Shown piece after piece: positions 7,738-16,859 of a DNA stretch of 64,000 nucleotides (positions are counted from its first letter, which is position 1; the number at the start of each line of letters is the position of its first letter). The DNA is from DATLED01 sp035525495 (lineage in GTDB: Bacteria > Actinomycetota > Acidimicrobiia > Acidimicrobiales > CADCTF01). Position numbers and translations under genes: made by a program. The notes beneath the pieces were generated by a model. The model did no database searches. It was not told where the DNA came from and saw only the letters and a list, made by a program, of their open reading frames with translations. Location of the stretch: contig DATLED010000005.1 in NCBI GenBank assembly GCA_035525495.1, positions 27,587 through 91,586 on the forward strand, given 5' to 3'.

Positions 7738-9596
7738 GCGGGCGGCACCAGGAAGAGGGCGACCGTGCGCACGTTCCAGCCCTCGCGCAGCTCGGCGTAT
7801 CTGGCGAAGCGCTCGCGCCACGAGGGGTCGATGGGCGCGAGGTCGCTGCGGACGATGCGAATGAGCTCGGCGGTGCCGAGCAGCGCGCCCGGATCGCGCA
7901 GCACGGGTCCGGCGGATCGCAGCGCCGGGAGCCCGTTGTCCCGCTGCACGCGGCGACCCCGCTCGTTCAGCGGAAGGCCGTGCTCCGCGATGTAACCGGC
8001 CACCTCGTCCTCGAGCGAGTCGAGCTCGGCCTTCTCGGCCGTCGAAAGGGCGCGCACCCGGGACACGACCGTCGCGCCGGCCGGAGGCGCGAAGGCGGCG
8101 TCGCCCTCGCGTTCGACGAGACGGGGCAGCGGACTGGCGTCGTCGACCAGCCGAGACGTACCGACTTGTCGCGCGAGGACCTCGTCGTTCACCCGGAACT
8201 CGATGCCGCGCCGTTGCAGCTCGAGCAGCACGACCGTGCTGTAGGGCTCGGCGAAGCGAAGCCCACGGGGATCGAAGAGGACTTCGTGGACGCTGTCCAG
8301 CCGCATGCCGTCGACGAGGGCGCGGGCTGTCGGGATCGACGCCGCGTCGGCGCTCGGTCCGCTGTGGGCGTTCCACGTCGGCATCGCCAGGACGCCGAGC
8401 ACGACGGCTACGAGCGTCCCCGCCCACGCCGCCATCGGGACACGGGGGAGGACGGCGACGGCGAGAGCGAACGTGGCGAAGATCCCGACCGGCCACAGCC
8501 ACTTGAACTGGTGGGGGACGATGCCGAGGATCCCGACAGGGAGCATGGCCGTCGTCACCCATGAGCCCACGACCCCGGCGACCGCGACCGTGAGCGCACT
8601 GACCGCCGCGCGGTCCTTGAGGGCACGCCTCCACACGATGGCGGCCACCAGCGCGACGACGACGAGGACGAGCGAGGCCGCGGCGACCGCCCGGCCCGGC
8701 AGCGGCTCTGGCCCGGGGACGTAGAGCGCTCGTGCCATCGACGGCCGGCCCCAGAACGGTGGGAGCGACAGCACCCACGCCGCCAGGCGGGTGGCCAGCC
8801 CCGGACCGATCTTCGTCGCGCCCGACGACGCGTGCGTCGCCAACGTCACGAGGTTGCCCTCGCCCCGCACCTGGTCGACCAGCGGTTGCAGCCAACACGC
8901 CGCCCCCACGCCGAAGGCGACCAGGATCGGCCCGACGAGCGTCCGGGATCCCCGGGGTCGGCGCCGCCGCGCCGCCGCCGCCAGACCCACGACGCCGACG
9001 AGCGACAGGAGGGGGACGAGGACGGCGTAGCTGAGGTGGCTCTGGACGACGAGGCTCGCCAGTCCCACCGCGATCGGAAGTGCCCACGAGTCACCGTCGA
9101 CCATCGACCAGACGGCGAACACGAAGGCCAGGAACGGGAAGAGCAGCGCGTGCGGCTGCCACGGATCGAAGAGGAGCTCGCTCCCGAGTGTCCACGCCAA
9201 CGCGGCCGCCGACGCCATAGACCACGCGGCACCGAGGGCCCCGGCGCGTCGCCAGGCCAGGAAGGCGATGACGGCGATGGCGGCGACGTTGAGCGCTCCG
9301 ACGCCGACGGCGACGCCCGCCGCAGGATCGATCTTCGCGGGCATCGCCAGGAGGTCGAAAAGCAGTGGACCGGGGTTGTTCAGGTCGGTGCCGACGCTGA
9401 GCGACGCCGACGTCCAGGTCCCGAGCAACGGGTGATGCTCGGTCAGGACGTCGCGGGCCCGCAGCGCGAAGAAGGCGTTGTCGCCGATCGGGTACCAGCC
9501 CCGCCGGATGGCCCGGAGGGTGGCGACGGCGAACGGCGCGGTCGCGGCCAGCGCGGCGACGGCGACGGGCGCGAGCTCGCGGCGGCGTGACGTCAC
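7734..9596 (-). CDS. Polytopic membrane protein of the envelope glycan locus (620 aa)
   Basis: An integral membrane protein with a long helix-rich N-terminal part (to about residue 430) and a soluble C-terminal domain of about 190 residues ending VRTVALFLVPPA. The first extracellular loop holds GDNAFFALRARDVLTE and LNNPGPLLFDLLAMPAK. The asparagine-proline-glycine-proline motif recurs in the next gene as SHPGPLSFYLLAPAYR, and the two chains are nearly the same length (620 and 619), so they look like paralogues. They resemble GT-C glycosyltransferases in layout, but I see no convincing acidic catalytic pair, so no function is assigned. It overlaps both neighbours by 4 nt. Confidence 0.7.
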   Translation of the reverse strand: MTSRRRELAPVAVAALAATAPFAVATLRAIRRGWYPIGDNAFFALRARDVLTEHHPLLGTWTSASLSVGTDLNNPGPLLFDLLAMPAKIDPAAGVAVGVGALNVAAIAVIAFLAWRRAGALGAAWSMASAAALAWTLGSELLFDPWQPHALLFPFLAFVFAVWSMVDGDSWALPIAVGLASLVVQSHLSYAVLVPLLSLVGVVGLAAAARRRRPRGSRTLVGPILVAFGVGAACWLQPLVDQVRGEGNLVTLATHASSGATKIGPGLATRLAAWVLSLPPFWGRPSMARALYVPGPEPLPGRAVAAASLVLVVVALVAAIVWRRALKDRAAVSALTVAVAGVVGSWVTTAMLPVGILGIVPHQFKWLWPVGIFATFALAVAVLPRVPMAAWAGTLVAVVLGVLAMPTWNAHSGPSADAASIPTARALVDGMRLDSVHEVLFDPRGLRFAEPYSTVVLLELQRRGIEFRVNDEVLARQVGTSRLVDDASPLPRLVEREGDAAFAPPAGATVVSRVRALSTAEKAELDSLEDEVAGYIAEHGLPLNERGRRVQRDNGLPALRSAGPVLRDPGALLGTAELIRIVRSDLAPIDPSWRERFARYAELREGWNVRTVALFLVPPA

Positions 9597-11452
9597 GAGG
9601 GCGTCGTGCCGGGCCGCGCGATGAAGACGGCCGTCGGCAATCCGAGGTCGAGCATCTCCGCCAGCAGGCGCCGCGTCCTCGACGGAACCCGTCGTTGGAT
9701 CGACGCGCCGAAGAGGTTGCGGTCCACCAGCGGGACGATGTCGTCGAGCCCCTCCGCCTGCAGCTGTCGGATGGCGCGTCCCCGCAACGCCTCGAAGCGC
9801 CGGATCTCGGCGGGCGTCCTCGGCTCGACGTCGACGACCTCGACGGTGTCGGGCCGCTGGCGGTACTCGTCGATGTAGGGCCCTGTGGCGAAGTGGACCT
9901 CGGCGGTGGCGGTCGCCGGATCGATCGTCCGGTACTTGGTGTTCGGCACCACGAGACCGGAGGTCATGCCGACGGTGAACCCCCGCCGCTCGAGCTCGTT
10001 GACGAGTCCGTAGGCCTCCGATCCGATGTGGAGGGCATCCTCCCACGTGATGACGTAGCGCCCCCCGACGCCGTCGGCGGCTCCTACACCAGCGCGCAGT
10101 GCGCTCGCCGTCGGGCCGGTGACCGCGCCGAGGGTCGAGGACAGGCGCGGCGCCGGCGGTCGCGCGGCGGTGGCGTCGACGGCGAAGAGGATCGCGGAGA
10201 CGACGACGGTGGCGGCGAGGGCAGAGGCGGCGAGGCGGGGCAGGCGGGCGTCGCTTCGGATCCGATCGCCGAAGGCCAGGACGACCGTCCAGACGACGGC
10301 GACAACCAGCAGGGCCGTGACGCCCCACGCCCAGAGCATCAGGTAGTACCAGAGGTCGCCGAAGATCCGGCTCATCGACACGGCACCCATCAGGAGTCCT
10401 GCCGCGACGACGACGTGGAGCCCGAGGACGGGGGCCGAGTCGGTCCGGCGTCGCATCCGCAGCGCCAGCCCGGACGACGCCAGCCAGACGACGAGGAGCG
10501 CCAGCCCGGGAACGACCGACCCTTCGGGCTCCGCCGTCGCCGTGACCAGCGACCCGGTGGTGTCGTGTCGGCCCGACGCCAGGCTGGCGACGTCGAGGTG
10601 GAGCAGCGCCAGCTCGACGCCCTTGCGCACCCCCACCGGTTCCTCGGGGGGGTTGCTGAAGTGCTCGGCCAACTTCGTCAGGTTGCCGCGCTCCGACGTG
10701 ACCTGATCGATCAAGGGCGGCGTCCACAGCACCAGTCCGAGGATCAGTGCGAGAGCCGTCCACGCGAGGACCTCGCGGCGCCGTCCGGGGTCGCGCCACC
10801 AGTGGAACGCGGCGGCCGAGAGGGCGAGGACGCCGAGTCCCGCGGTCGTGGCGACGTAGGGCACGTGGGTCTGCGCACAGAACGATCCCGCGAACACCGC
10901 AACGGGAAGCAGCCTCACGTCGCCGATCACGACCGACCACAGCGCCAGGAGGAACACCACCCACCACAGCAACGGCATGTAGGGGTTCCAAGGTTCGGTC
11001 AGCGTCGTCAGCCCGTACCCGCGGGTGAGGACGGCGAGCATGGCGGCGACGCCGAGGACCAACGCCGTCCCCCCTCGACGGCGGGCGATCACCAGGCTCG
11101 CGCCCATGGCCACCGAGTGGAGGACGATCGTCCCCGCCTGCAGGGCCCACGCCGACTTCCCGAACAGCCGGTACGCGGGCGCGAGGAGGTAGAAGCTCAG
11201 CGGCCCGGGGTGGCTGCCCTGGTCGGCGAGCGTCCGTCCGATGCGACCGGGGAGCCCGATCAGTGGCGTGTGCGCCGTGCCGACGTCGCGGACCCTCAAC
11301 TCGGTCATCGCCAGATCGAGCACCGGGAACCACGGCGGTCGTCGAAGGGCCGCGAGGCCGATGAGCAGCGGGACGACGAGAGCGGCCAAGCACGCGGCGA
11401 GGACGAGCAACGAGGTGTGCCGTTCCTGGTGCGTCGGCGCGGCGGTGCGCAC
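9593..11452 (-). CDS. Polytopic membrane protein, paralogue of the preceding gene product (619 aa)
   Basis: The GTG start overlaps the last base of the upstream TAG stop (TAGTG). The open frame could be read further upstream, but that would cover the SDR gene. After a short N-terminus, LLVLAACLAALVVPLLIGLAAL is the first helix. The loop DLAMTELRVRDVGTAHTPLIG and SHPGPLSFYLLAPAYR follow, then about ten more hydrophobic segments. A soluble C-terminal domain of about 170 residues contains RYVITWEDALHIGSEAYGL and FATGPYIDEYRQRPD. It shares length and the HPGPL/NPGPL motif with the next gene. A glycan polymer or flippase role is possible but not shown. Confidence 0.7.
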   Translation of the reverse strand: MRTAAPTHQERHTSLLVLAACLAALVVPLLIGLAALRRPPWFPVLDLAMTELRVRDVGTAHTPLIGLPGRIGRTLADQGSHPGPLSFYLLAPAYRLFGKSAWALQAGTIVLHSVAMGASLVIARRRGGTALVLGVAAMLAVLTRGYGLTTLTEPWNPYMPLLWWVVFLLALWSVVIGDVRLLPVAVFAGSFCAQTHVPYVATTAGLGVLALSAAAFHWWRDPGRRREVLAWTALALILGLVLWTPPLIDQVTSERGNLTKLAEHFSNPPEEPVGVRKGVELALLHLDVASLASGRHDTTGSLVTATAEPEGSVVPGLALLVVWLASSGLALRMRRRTDSAPVLGLHVVVAAGLLMGAVSMSRIFGDLWYYLMLWAWGVTALLVVAVVWTVVLAFGDRIRSDARLPRLAASALAATVVVSAILFAVDATAARPPAPRLSSTLGAVTGPTASALRAGVGAADGVGGRYVITWEDALHIGSEAYGLVNELERRGFTVGMTSGLVVPNTKYRTIDPATATAEVHFATGPYIDEYRQRPDTVEVVDVEPRTPAEIRRFEALRGRAIRQLQAEGLDDIVPLVDRNLFGASIQRRVPSRTRRLLAEMLDLGLPTAVFIARPGTTPS

Positions 11453-12483
11453 TATCCCAGCCGCTTCAGCACCCCCAGCAGCCCGAGGCGGACGGGCGAC
11501 TGGTGGTGCGAACCGGTGGCGCCCGCGATCTCGGACCGATGGCGGAGGAACCACTCGTAGGATTCGATGAGCGCCGACGCGTTGCTGTGCACCGGCGTCC
11601 AGCCGAGCTCGCTCTGCGCCTTCGACGTGTCGAACCAGAGGGACTCGGCGTACATCAGCCAGTGGTACGGGGCGAACGGCACCTGGCCGAGCCTGGACAG
11701 CGTCCGCATCGCGACCTTGGCCGGCGACGCCGGGAGCGATCGCACCATCGACCCGGTGCCGGCGTGATCGACGAGCGCCTCCAGCAGCTGTCGCATCGTG
11801 CCGAACTGCGTGGCGCCGATGTTGTAGGTGGTGGCGCCGGGTCGGTCCCCGGCGAGCAGGCACGCGTCGGCCAGGTCGTCGGCGTGGACGAACTGGTAGG
11901 TGTTGGCGCCGCCGCCGAGGACGAACACTGGCGCGCCCTCGGCCACGAACTCGAAGAGGATCGCCATGATCCCGAGGCGACCGTGGCCGAGGATCGTTCG
12001 CGGCCGGACGACGGTGACGTCGAGTCCCGCGGCTGCGGCCTCGCGGCAGAGGACCTCGGCCTCCAGCTTCGCCCGCCCGTAGGCCTCGAGCGGCTTGCCG
12101 GGCGTGTCCTCCGCGACCGGGTTGGCGTCGGGCACGCCGAAGATGGCGCTCGAGGAGGTGTGCACGACCTTGGCCACGTCCGCATCACGAGCCGCCAGCA
12201 GCACGTTGGCCGTGCCGAGCACGTTCACCGATTCGAACAGGTCGCGGTCCTTGGCCAGCGGGACGTGGGCGACGTTGTGGAGGACGACGTCCACGCCCTT
12301 GCACGCGTCATGGACGGCGTCGCGGTCGCGCACGTCGGCGACGATGGCCTCGACGGGTTCGTCGCGCGGTTCTGGCGCATGGAGGTCGAGCACCTTGACG
12401 GTGTCGCCTCGGGCGAGGGCGCGGTCGACGAGGACCGTCCCGAAGTAGCCGGCGCCGCCCGTCACCAGGATCGTCCGACTCAC
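11452..12483 (-). CDS. NAD-dependent epimerase/dehydratase (extended SDR), first of a pair
   Basis: A 343-residue extended short-chain dehydrogenase of the nucleotide-sugar epimerase type. It has the N-terminal TGGAGYFG dinucleotide loop, a catalytic region HTSSSAIFG, and the YGRAK Tyr-Lys pair. A later RPRTILGHG substrate loop and TYQFVHADDLADA are typical of the family. GTG at 12483 was chosen because it overlaps the preceding stop (GTGA) and sits six residues before the glycine loop; upstream codons in this frame lie in the neighbouring gene. Equal in length to the upstream SDR. The likely role is making a modified nucleotide sugar for the glycan built by this locus; the exact sugar is unknown. 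Confidence 0.85.
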   Translation of the reverse strand: MSRTILVTGGAGYFGTVLVDRALARGDTVKVLDLHAPEPRDEPVEAIVADVRDRDAVHDACKGVDVVLHNVAHVPLAKDRDLFESVNVLGTANVLLAARDADVAKVVHTSSSAIFGVPDANPVAEDTPGKPLEAYGRAKLEAEVLCREAAAAGLDVTVVRPRTILGHGRLGIMAILFEFVAEGAPVFVLGGGANTYQFVHADDLADACLLAGDRPGATTYNIGATQFGTMRQLLEALVDHAGTGSMVRSLPASPAKVAMRTLSRLGQVPFAPYHWLMYAESLWFDTSKAQSELGWTPVHSNASALIESYEWFLRHRSEIAGATGSHHQSPVRLGLLGVLKRLG

Positions 12484-13511
12484 AGTCGCCGCCCGCGCTC
12501 GAGGCACCAGCGGATCGACATCCGCATGCCCTCGAGCAGCGCCGTCGGCGGGTCGTACCCGAGGTCGCGGCGCGCGCTCTCGATGTCACAGGCGATCGTG
12601 TCCTTGAGCTCGCCGAGGACGTGCAGCGGTTGGACGTAGACGCCCACGGCCTGCAGCACCGTGTCCGCCTTCTCGGCGACCACTCCGGCCAAGCGCGGGA
12701 GGCGAGGCTGGGTGCGTCCCGACACGGGGAGGCACTCGAGCTCGAAGGCGTGGCGAACGGTCTCGAACACCTCGCGCATGACGTAGGGCTCCGCGTCCGC
12801 GATCCAATAGGCGTTGCCGAGCGCGGCGTCGGCGACCTCCGCCCGCAACAGGCCGTGCACGAGGTTGCCGGTGAACACCATCGACCGGCGGTTGGTCCCG
12901 TCCCCGACGAGCGGGAAGCGACCGCGGCGAACCGTCGCCAGCCACTGCGTCTGGCGGGCCGGTTGGAACGGCCCGTAGAACCAGGGCGGCCGGAGGATGA
13001 CGGCCTCGACGTCCCCCCGCACGTGGCTACGGCGCACGAGCATCTCGGCCTCGAGCTTCGAGCGCCCGTACGCGAGGTACGGGTCGTACGGCGAGTTCTC
13101 GGTGAAGCGGTGGTCGTTCGTCGGGTTGGCACCGAAGGGCGAGTTCGACGAGACGTGGAGGAACCGCCCGGCGCCGGCGCGGCGGGCGCGGTCCAAGGCG
13201 AGCTGCGTCCCGCCGACGTTGACGTCGTAGAGCTCGCGCGGGTGCTTGCGGGGATGGATGACGGCGGCGGCGTGGAACACCGTCGCGCCCGTCATACCGT
13301 CGAAGAGGCGATCGAGGGCGTCGGGGTCGCGGACGTCGCCGATGACGGCCTCCACCGACACGCCTGCGAGCTCGAGCCTCGGTGCCTCATCGGCGTCGTT
13401 GACGAGGCACCGGATTCGATCGCGCCCCTCGGCGACGAGGGCCCGGACGAGGTTCTGACCGAGCCACCCTGACGCGCCGGTGACGACGGCGCTCGACGTC
13501 GCTTGGCTCAT
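12480..13511 (-). CDS. NAD-dependent epimerase/dehydratase (extended SDR), second of a pair
   Basis: A 343-residue extended SDR. It opens MSQATSSAVVTGASGWLGQNL with the TGASGWLG nucleotide loop. HVSSNSPFG and YGRSK give the Ser and Tyr-Lys catalytic residues; RPPWFYGPFQP and RSMVFTGNLVHGLL follow in the sugar-binding half. The ATG overlaps the GMC stop as ATGA. The C-terminal half (DTVLQAVGVYVQPLHVLGEL, then DLGYDP) resembles 3-beta-hydroxysteroid dehydrogenase/isomerase-like and dihydroflavonol-reductase-like SDRs. A polyprenyl or sterol-like substrate is therefore as possible as a nucleotide sugar, especially next to a GMC oxidoreductase. Confidence 0.83.
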   Translation of the reverse strand: MSQATSSAVVTGASGWLGQNLVRALVAEGRDRIRCLVNDADEAPRLELAGVSVEAVIGDVRDPDALDRLFDGMTGATVFHAAAVIHPRKHPRELYDVNVGGTQLALDRARRAGAGRFLHVSSNSPFGANPTNDHRFTENSPYDPYLAYGRSKLEAEMLVRRSHVRGDVEAVILRPPWFYGPFQPARQTQWLATVRRGRFPLVGDGTNRRSMVFTGNLVHGLLRAEVADAALGNAYWIADAEPYVMREVFETVRHAFELECLPVSGRTQPRLPRLAGVVAEKADTVLQAVGVYVQPLHVLGELKDTIACDIESARRDLGYDPPTALLEGMRMSIRWCLERGRRL

Positions 13512-14917
13512 GCGAGGAAGTGCTCGGCGTTGCGCAGCGCGATCGTCATCACACCCGCCTGCGGGTTGACGCCCGGCGCGTCGGGCAACAACGACGCGTC
13601 GTTGACGCGGAGGTTCGAGAATCCGTGGACGGCGCCGAAGCTGTCGGTGCCGGTCCTCGACGCGTCGTTCCCCATGCGGATCGACGACGTGAGGTGCACG
13701 GTCATGAGGTTCGTGCGCGTGCGGTCGACCGCGTCCCACCAACGCACGAGCTCGTCCGGCCGGTGCACGACGCCCCCACCCTCGACCGACGGGTACAGCT
13801 CGGTCGCGCCCGCCGCGAAGAGCAGCTCGCCGAGATGGACGAGCCCCCGCGCCAGGCGGCTCATGTCGCCATCGGTGAGCCGGTAGGTGACGACCGGCGA
13901 CCGCAGCCAGGGGACGGCCTGCACCCGGCCGGAGGCCTCGCTGCGGATGGCGGCGTAGTACACCGAGACGTTCTCCCACTCGGCGAGAGCCTCGTCATGG
14001 GGCTCCGCGGAGTCGGCGAGGGCGAGGGCGACGTGGCCGCGCCGGCTGGCGGACCCGCCGATCGTGAGGTTCGGTGCGAACTCGACGATGCGGTGCATGG
14101 GCACGCTGTCGTGGTCGACGGGATGGGGGAACCGCGCCGCGATCTTGATCGTCGGGTGGAGCTTCAGGCCGCCGCCGATCCGCCGCCGGATGCCGCTGCG
14201 CTGGAGGAGCGCCGGCGACTGCACCGCGCCGCCGCAAACGAACACGGCATCGGCATCGATCGTCAGGGGCCGGCCGTCGCCGAGCACACACTCGGCGCCG
14301 GTGACTCGTCCGGCCGCCTTCCTGAGACGCGTCACGCGACAGTCCGGCAGCACCGTGGCTCCCGCCTCGACGGCGCGGGGGATCTGTGTCCGGCACATCG
14401 TCTGCTTGACGCCGGGCAGCGTCCCGTCGTCATAGCGGAAGACGCGCGGGAACTCGACGGATCGCCAGCCGAGCTTCGACGCACCCCGTTGCAGGAGCGA
14501 TGACGACAACGGTGGCTCGCCCGGGATTTTGGCGACGCACTGCGACGCCTCGACCCGCGCGGCGTAGCGGGCCAGCGCATCCGGGGAGAACTCGTCGATG
14601 TCGTAGGTCCTGGCCCACTCCTCGACGAGGTCGTCGGGCAGTCGGTGCCACAGCCCGCTGTTCACCTCGGTGCTGCCGCCGACGCATCTTCCCTCGGCGT
14701 AGGCGATCGGCGGTGCCCCGAGAGCCGCCGAGGAGCCATGGTGGCGATACTTGGTGACCATCTCCTCCATCGAGAAGGGCTCGATGGCATCGGGGTCGAC
14801 CCAAGGGCCCTCCTCGACGACGAGGACCTCCTTGCCCGCGGCGGCCAACGTCGCGGCCGTCGTGGCTCCTCCCGCGCCTGACCCGATGACGAGCACGTCG
14901 GTGCTGCGCCGGCTCAC
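13508..14917 (-). CDS. GMC-family FAD oxidoreductase
   Basis: A 469-residue glucose-methanol-choline oxidoreductase. The FAD loop VLVIGSGAGGATTAATLAAAG is at the very N-terminus. EGRCVGGSTEVNSGL is the family's flavin-contacting segment, VFVCGGAVQSPALLQRSG the second PROSITE-type motif, and the C-terminal NDASLLPDAPGVNPQ with the following helix closes the FAD site. The GTG start overlaps the stop of the small upstream gene (GTGA), and the gene overlaps the SDR downstream (ATGA). Substrate is probably an alcohol, sugar, sterol or lipid. The lack of a Tat or Sec signal points to a cytoplasmic or membrane-associated enzyme, perhaps anchored through the small partner. Confidence 0.85.
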   Translation of the reverse strand: MSRRSTDVLVIGSGAGGATTAATLAAAGKEVLVVEEGPWVDPDAIEPFSMEEMVTKYRHHGSSAALGAPPIAYAEGRCVGGSTEVNSGLWHRLPDDLVEEWARTYDIDEFSPDALARYAARVEASQCVAKIPGEPPLSSSLLQRGASKLGWRSVEFPRVFRYDDGTLPGVKQTMCRTQIPRAVEAGATVLPDCRVTRLRKAAGRVTGAECVLGDGRPLTIDADAVFVCGGAVQSPALLQRSGIRRRIGGGLKLHPTIKIAARFPHPVDHDSVPMHRIVEFAPNLTIGGSASRRGHVALALADSAEPHDEALAEWENVSVYYAAIRSEASGRVQAVPWLRSPVVTYRLTDGDMSRLARGLVHLGELLFAAGATELYPSVEGGGVVHRPDELVRWWDAVDRTRTNLMTVHLTSSIRMGNDASRTGTDSFGAVHGFSNLRVNDASLLPDAPGVNPQAGVMTIALRNAEHFLA

Positions 14918-15207
14918 GAGGTCGTCAGCTCCTGTTCGGCGAACAGCACCAGCGATCGGAACAAGCGGACGTACTGGCGGATGAGGGAGATCGGGCTCGA
15001 CTCGAGCATCTCGATCAGCGCCGACATCGACCGCCGCCGCACCTTGGCGAAGGCCGAGAAGGCGATCGACTCGACGACGACGCCGAGGCGGAGGAACTCC
15101 GGCATGTCGTCGAGGCTGCCCTCCACGAACGAGGCGATGCCGGCCCGCAACCGGGGCTCCGAGGAGGACGACAGCGCCGCGACGAGCTCGCGCTCGAAGT
15201 CGAGCAT
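14914..15207 (-). CDS. Small protein coupled to the GMC oxidoreductase (possible small subunit)
   Basis: A 97-residue, mostly helical, leucine-rich protein with no signal peptide or clear domain. The C-terminal half (MSALIEMLESSPISLIRQYV, then RLFRSLVLF) is amphipathic. It is the first gene of the seven-gene overlapping operon and is followed by the GMC gene with a 4-nt overlap. Several membrane-bound GMC dehydrogenases are co-encoded with a small subunit of this general size, so a partner or maturation role is a reasonable guess. I recognise no family motif. A TATCGT box lies 8 nt above its ATG. Confidence 0.6.
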   Translation of the reverse strand: MLDFERELVAALSSSSEPRLRAGIASFVEGSLDDMPEFLRLGVVVESIAFSAFAKVRRRSMSALIEMLESSPISLIRQYVRLFRSLVLFAEQELTTS

Positions 15208-15251
15208 GGGCGGCGACGATAGTGGCTGGGTGGGGAGGTAACTTCCCGCCG

Positions 15252-16850
15252 GTGAAGCCCGGCAACGCCCGCCGACTGGCCGCGCCCGGGGTCGTCCTGC
15301 TGGCCTGCCTGCTCCCGTTGCCGGCGCTCTGGCGGCTGCCCGGACCTCCGATGGAGGAAGGCTTCATGCTCGTCTTCCCCGAGCTCGTCCTCCACGGTCG
15401 GATCCCGAACCGCGACTTCCTGCACCTCTACGGACCGGGCGGGCTCTGGGTGCTGGCGGCGGCCTTCAAGATCTTCGGGACGCTGTTGTCGGTCGAGCGG
15501 GCGGTGGGTTTCCTCCAACTCGTCGGGGTGGCGCTCGGCGTGTACGCGGCGGTCAAGCCCTGGGGCCGGTGGTTGGCCGCCGCCGGCGGGGTGGTCACCG
15601 CCATCGTCGTCGTCCCGCCGATCGGGTTGACGGCGCTGGCATGGGTGGGCGCTGTCGCCCTCGGGCTGTGGTCGGTCGTCCTCGCCCGGTCGGAACGCCG
15701 GGGCGCCGTCGTCGCCAGCGGGTTGTTGGCGGGAACGGCCCTGCTCTATCGCCCCGACCTCGTCGTCGCGGTCGCGCTGTCGGGTCTCGTCGTGCTCCGG
15801 GGACTCCCCACGCGGCACCAGCGGATCCGCTACCTCGGCGGCGCCGCCGGTGGCGTGTCGCCTTACCTCGTGCACCTGGCGATGGCGGGTCCGGCCGCCG
15901 TGGTCCGGGGCCTGCTCATCGAACCGGTCTTCGAGTTGCGGGGCGGACGAACGCTGCCGCTGCCGCCGTCGTGGGGGCACTTCGACGGGTTCCTCCAGCG
16001 AGCCGGACTGTTGAACGAGCCGCCGTGGGGCTTGCCGGCGCCGCCATCACCCGCGCAGCTGAGCTTGTGGCTGGCGCTGCTCCTCGCCGCCAACGCCGCG
16101 CTCGTCATCGCCGGCCTCGCCTTGCTGCGACGCGAGGGCACTGCCGATCGCCGGCTGCTGGCGGTCGCGCTGTTCTCGGTCGGCCTCCTGCCGCAGGCGT
16201 TGCAGCGCGCCGACTCGACGCACCTCGCATGGGTGAGCTGCGTGCCCTTCGGGCTGCTCCCCGCAGCGCTCGTCGCGATCCTCCGGAACCGGGTCGTCTC
16301 CGTGCTCACGCCGTTCCTCGTGATGGTCGCCCTGGTGCCCCACTTCACGCTGCGGACCTACGTCGACGACGTCGCCAAGAGCGCGGGAGCCCGACGGATC
16401 GAGTCGGGCGCGATGCGCCGTGGGGACCGGGTCTTCTACTACGGCCGTGGCGACGCGGTGGTGGCCGTGCGCGACCTGTTGGCGGCGATCGACGGCGTCG
16501 CCCGAACGGGCGACACGCTGTTCGTCGGGACGGGCGATCTCCGCAAGACGCCCTACAGCGAGGCCTTCCTCTACTACCTCCTGCCGGACCTGCCGCCGGC
16601 GACGCGCTACATCGAAATGGATCCGGGGGTCGCCAACGGCGAGCACTCGGGCCTCGCCGACGACCTCGCGGCGGCGGACGTCGTCATCCTCTCGTCGGTT
16701 CGCGACGACTGGGTCGAGCCGAACGCCTCGCGCGAGTTCGGCCCCGCGACGCCGAACCAGGTTCTGTCCCGAGACTTCTGTCGGGTCGGCTCGTTCGGGA
16801 CGGGACTGTTCGGTCGCGGGCTCTACGAGCTCTATACGCGCTGCCGGTAG
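15252..16850 (+). CDS. Multi-pass membrane protein of the glycan locus (putative glycosyltransferase)
   Basis: A 532-residue polytopic membrane protein with a C-terminal soluble domain. It has the general GT-C layout: a short N-terminus, one helix, and an extracellular loop with PPMEEGFMLVFPELVLHG. RIPNRDFLHLYGPGG follows, with adjacent acidic residues that could serve as the catalytic base (inference). Helices continue to about residue 385 and the last 150 residues are hydrophilic (YSEAFLYYLLPDLPPATRYI). GTG at 15252 lies below GGGGAGG with a rather long 15-nt distance; an in-frame GTG at 15222 would add ten residues. It is followed 9 nt later by the mannose synthase gene. Confidence 0.68.
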   Translation: MKPGNARRLAAPGVVLLACLLPLPALWRLPGPPMEEGFMLVFPELVLHGRIPNRDFLHLYGPGGLWVLAAAFKIFGTLLSVERAVGFLQLVGVALGVYAAVKPWGRWLAAAGGVVTAIVVVPPIGLTALAWVGAVALGLWSVVLARSERRGAVVASGLLAGTALLYRPDLVVAVALSGLVVLRGLPTRHQRIRYLGGAAGGVSPYLVHLAMAGPAAVVRGLLIEPVFELRGGRTLPLPPSWGHFDGFLQRAGLLNEPPWGLPAPPSPAQLSLWLALLLAANAALVIAGLALLRREGTADRRLLAVALFSVGLLPQALQRADSTHLAWVSCVPFGLLPAALVAILRNRVVSVLTPFLVMVALVPHFTLRTYVDDVAKSAGARRIESGAMRRGDRVFYYGRGDAVVAVRDLLAAIDGVARTGDTLFVGTGDLRKTPYSEAFLYYLLPDLPPATRYIEMDPGVANGEHSGLADDLAAADVVILSSVRDDWVEPNASREFGPATPNQVLSRDFCRVGSFGTGLFGRGLYELYTRCR

Positions 16851-16853
16851 CGT
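16848..16853 (+). promoter_or_regulatory. Putative -10 box for a leaderless mannose-synthase mRNA
   Basis: TAGCGT begins with the TAG stop of the upstream gene and ends 6 nt before the GTG of the next one. This is the spacing expected if transcription starts at the first base of the start codon. No Shine-Dalgarno is visible. Confidence 0.35.
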
Positions 16854-16859
16854 TCCCGG

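Noticed and set aside
7734..11393. A 1219-codon open frame on the minus strand
   Set aside because: Its first half is arginine/proline-rich shadow translation of the membrane-protein gene at 9593-11452; only the part from 9596 down has protein-like composition and a coupled start.
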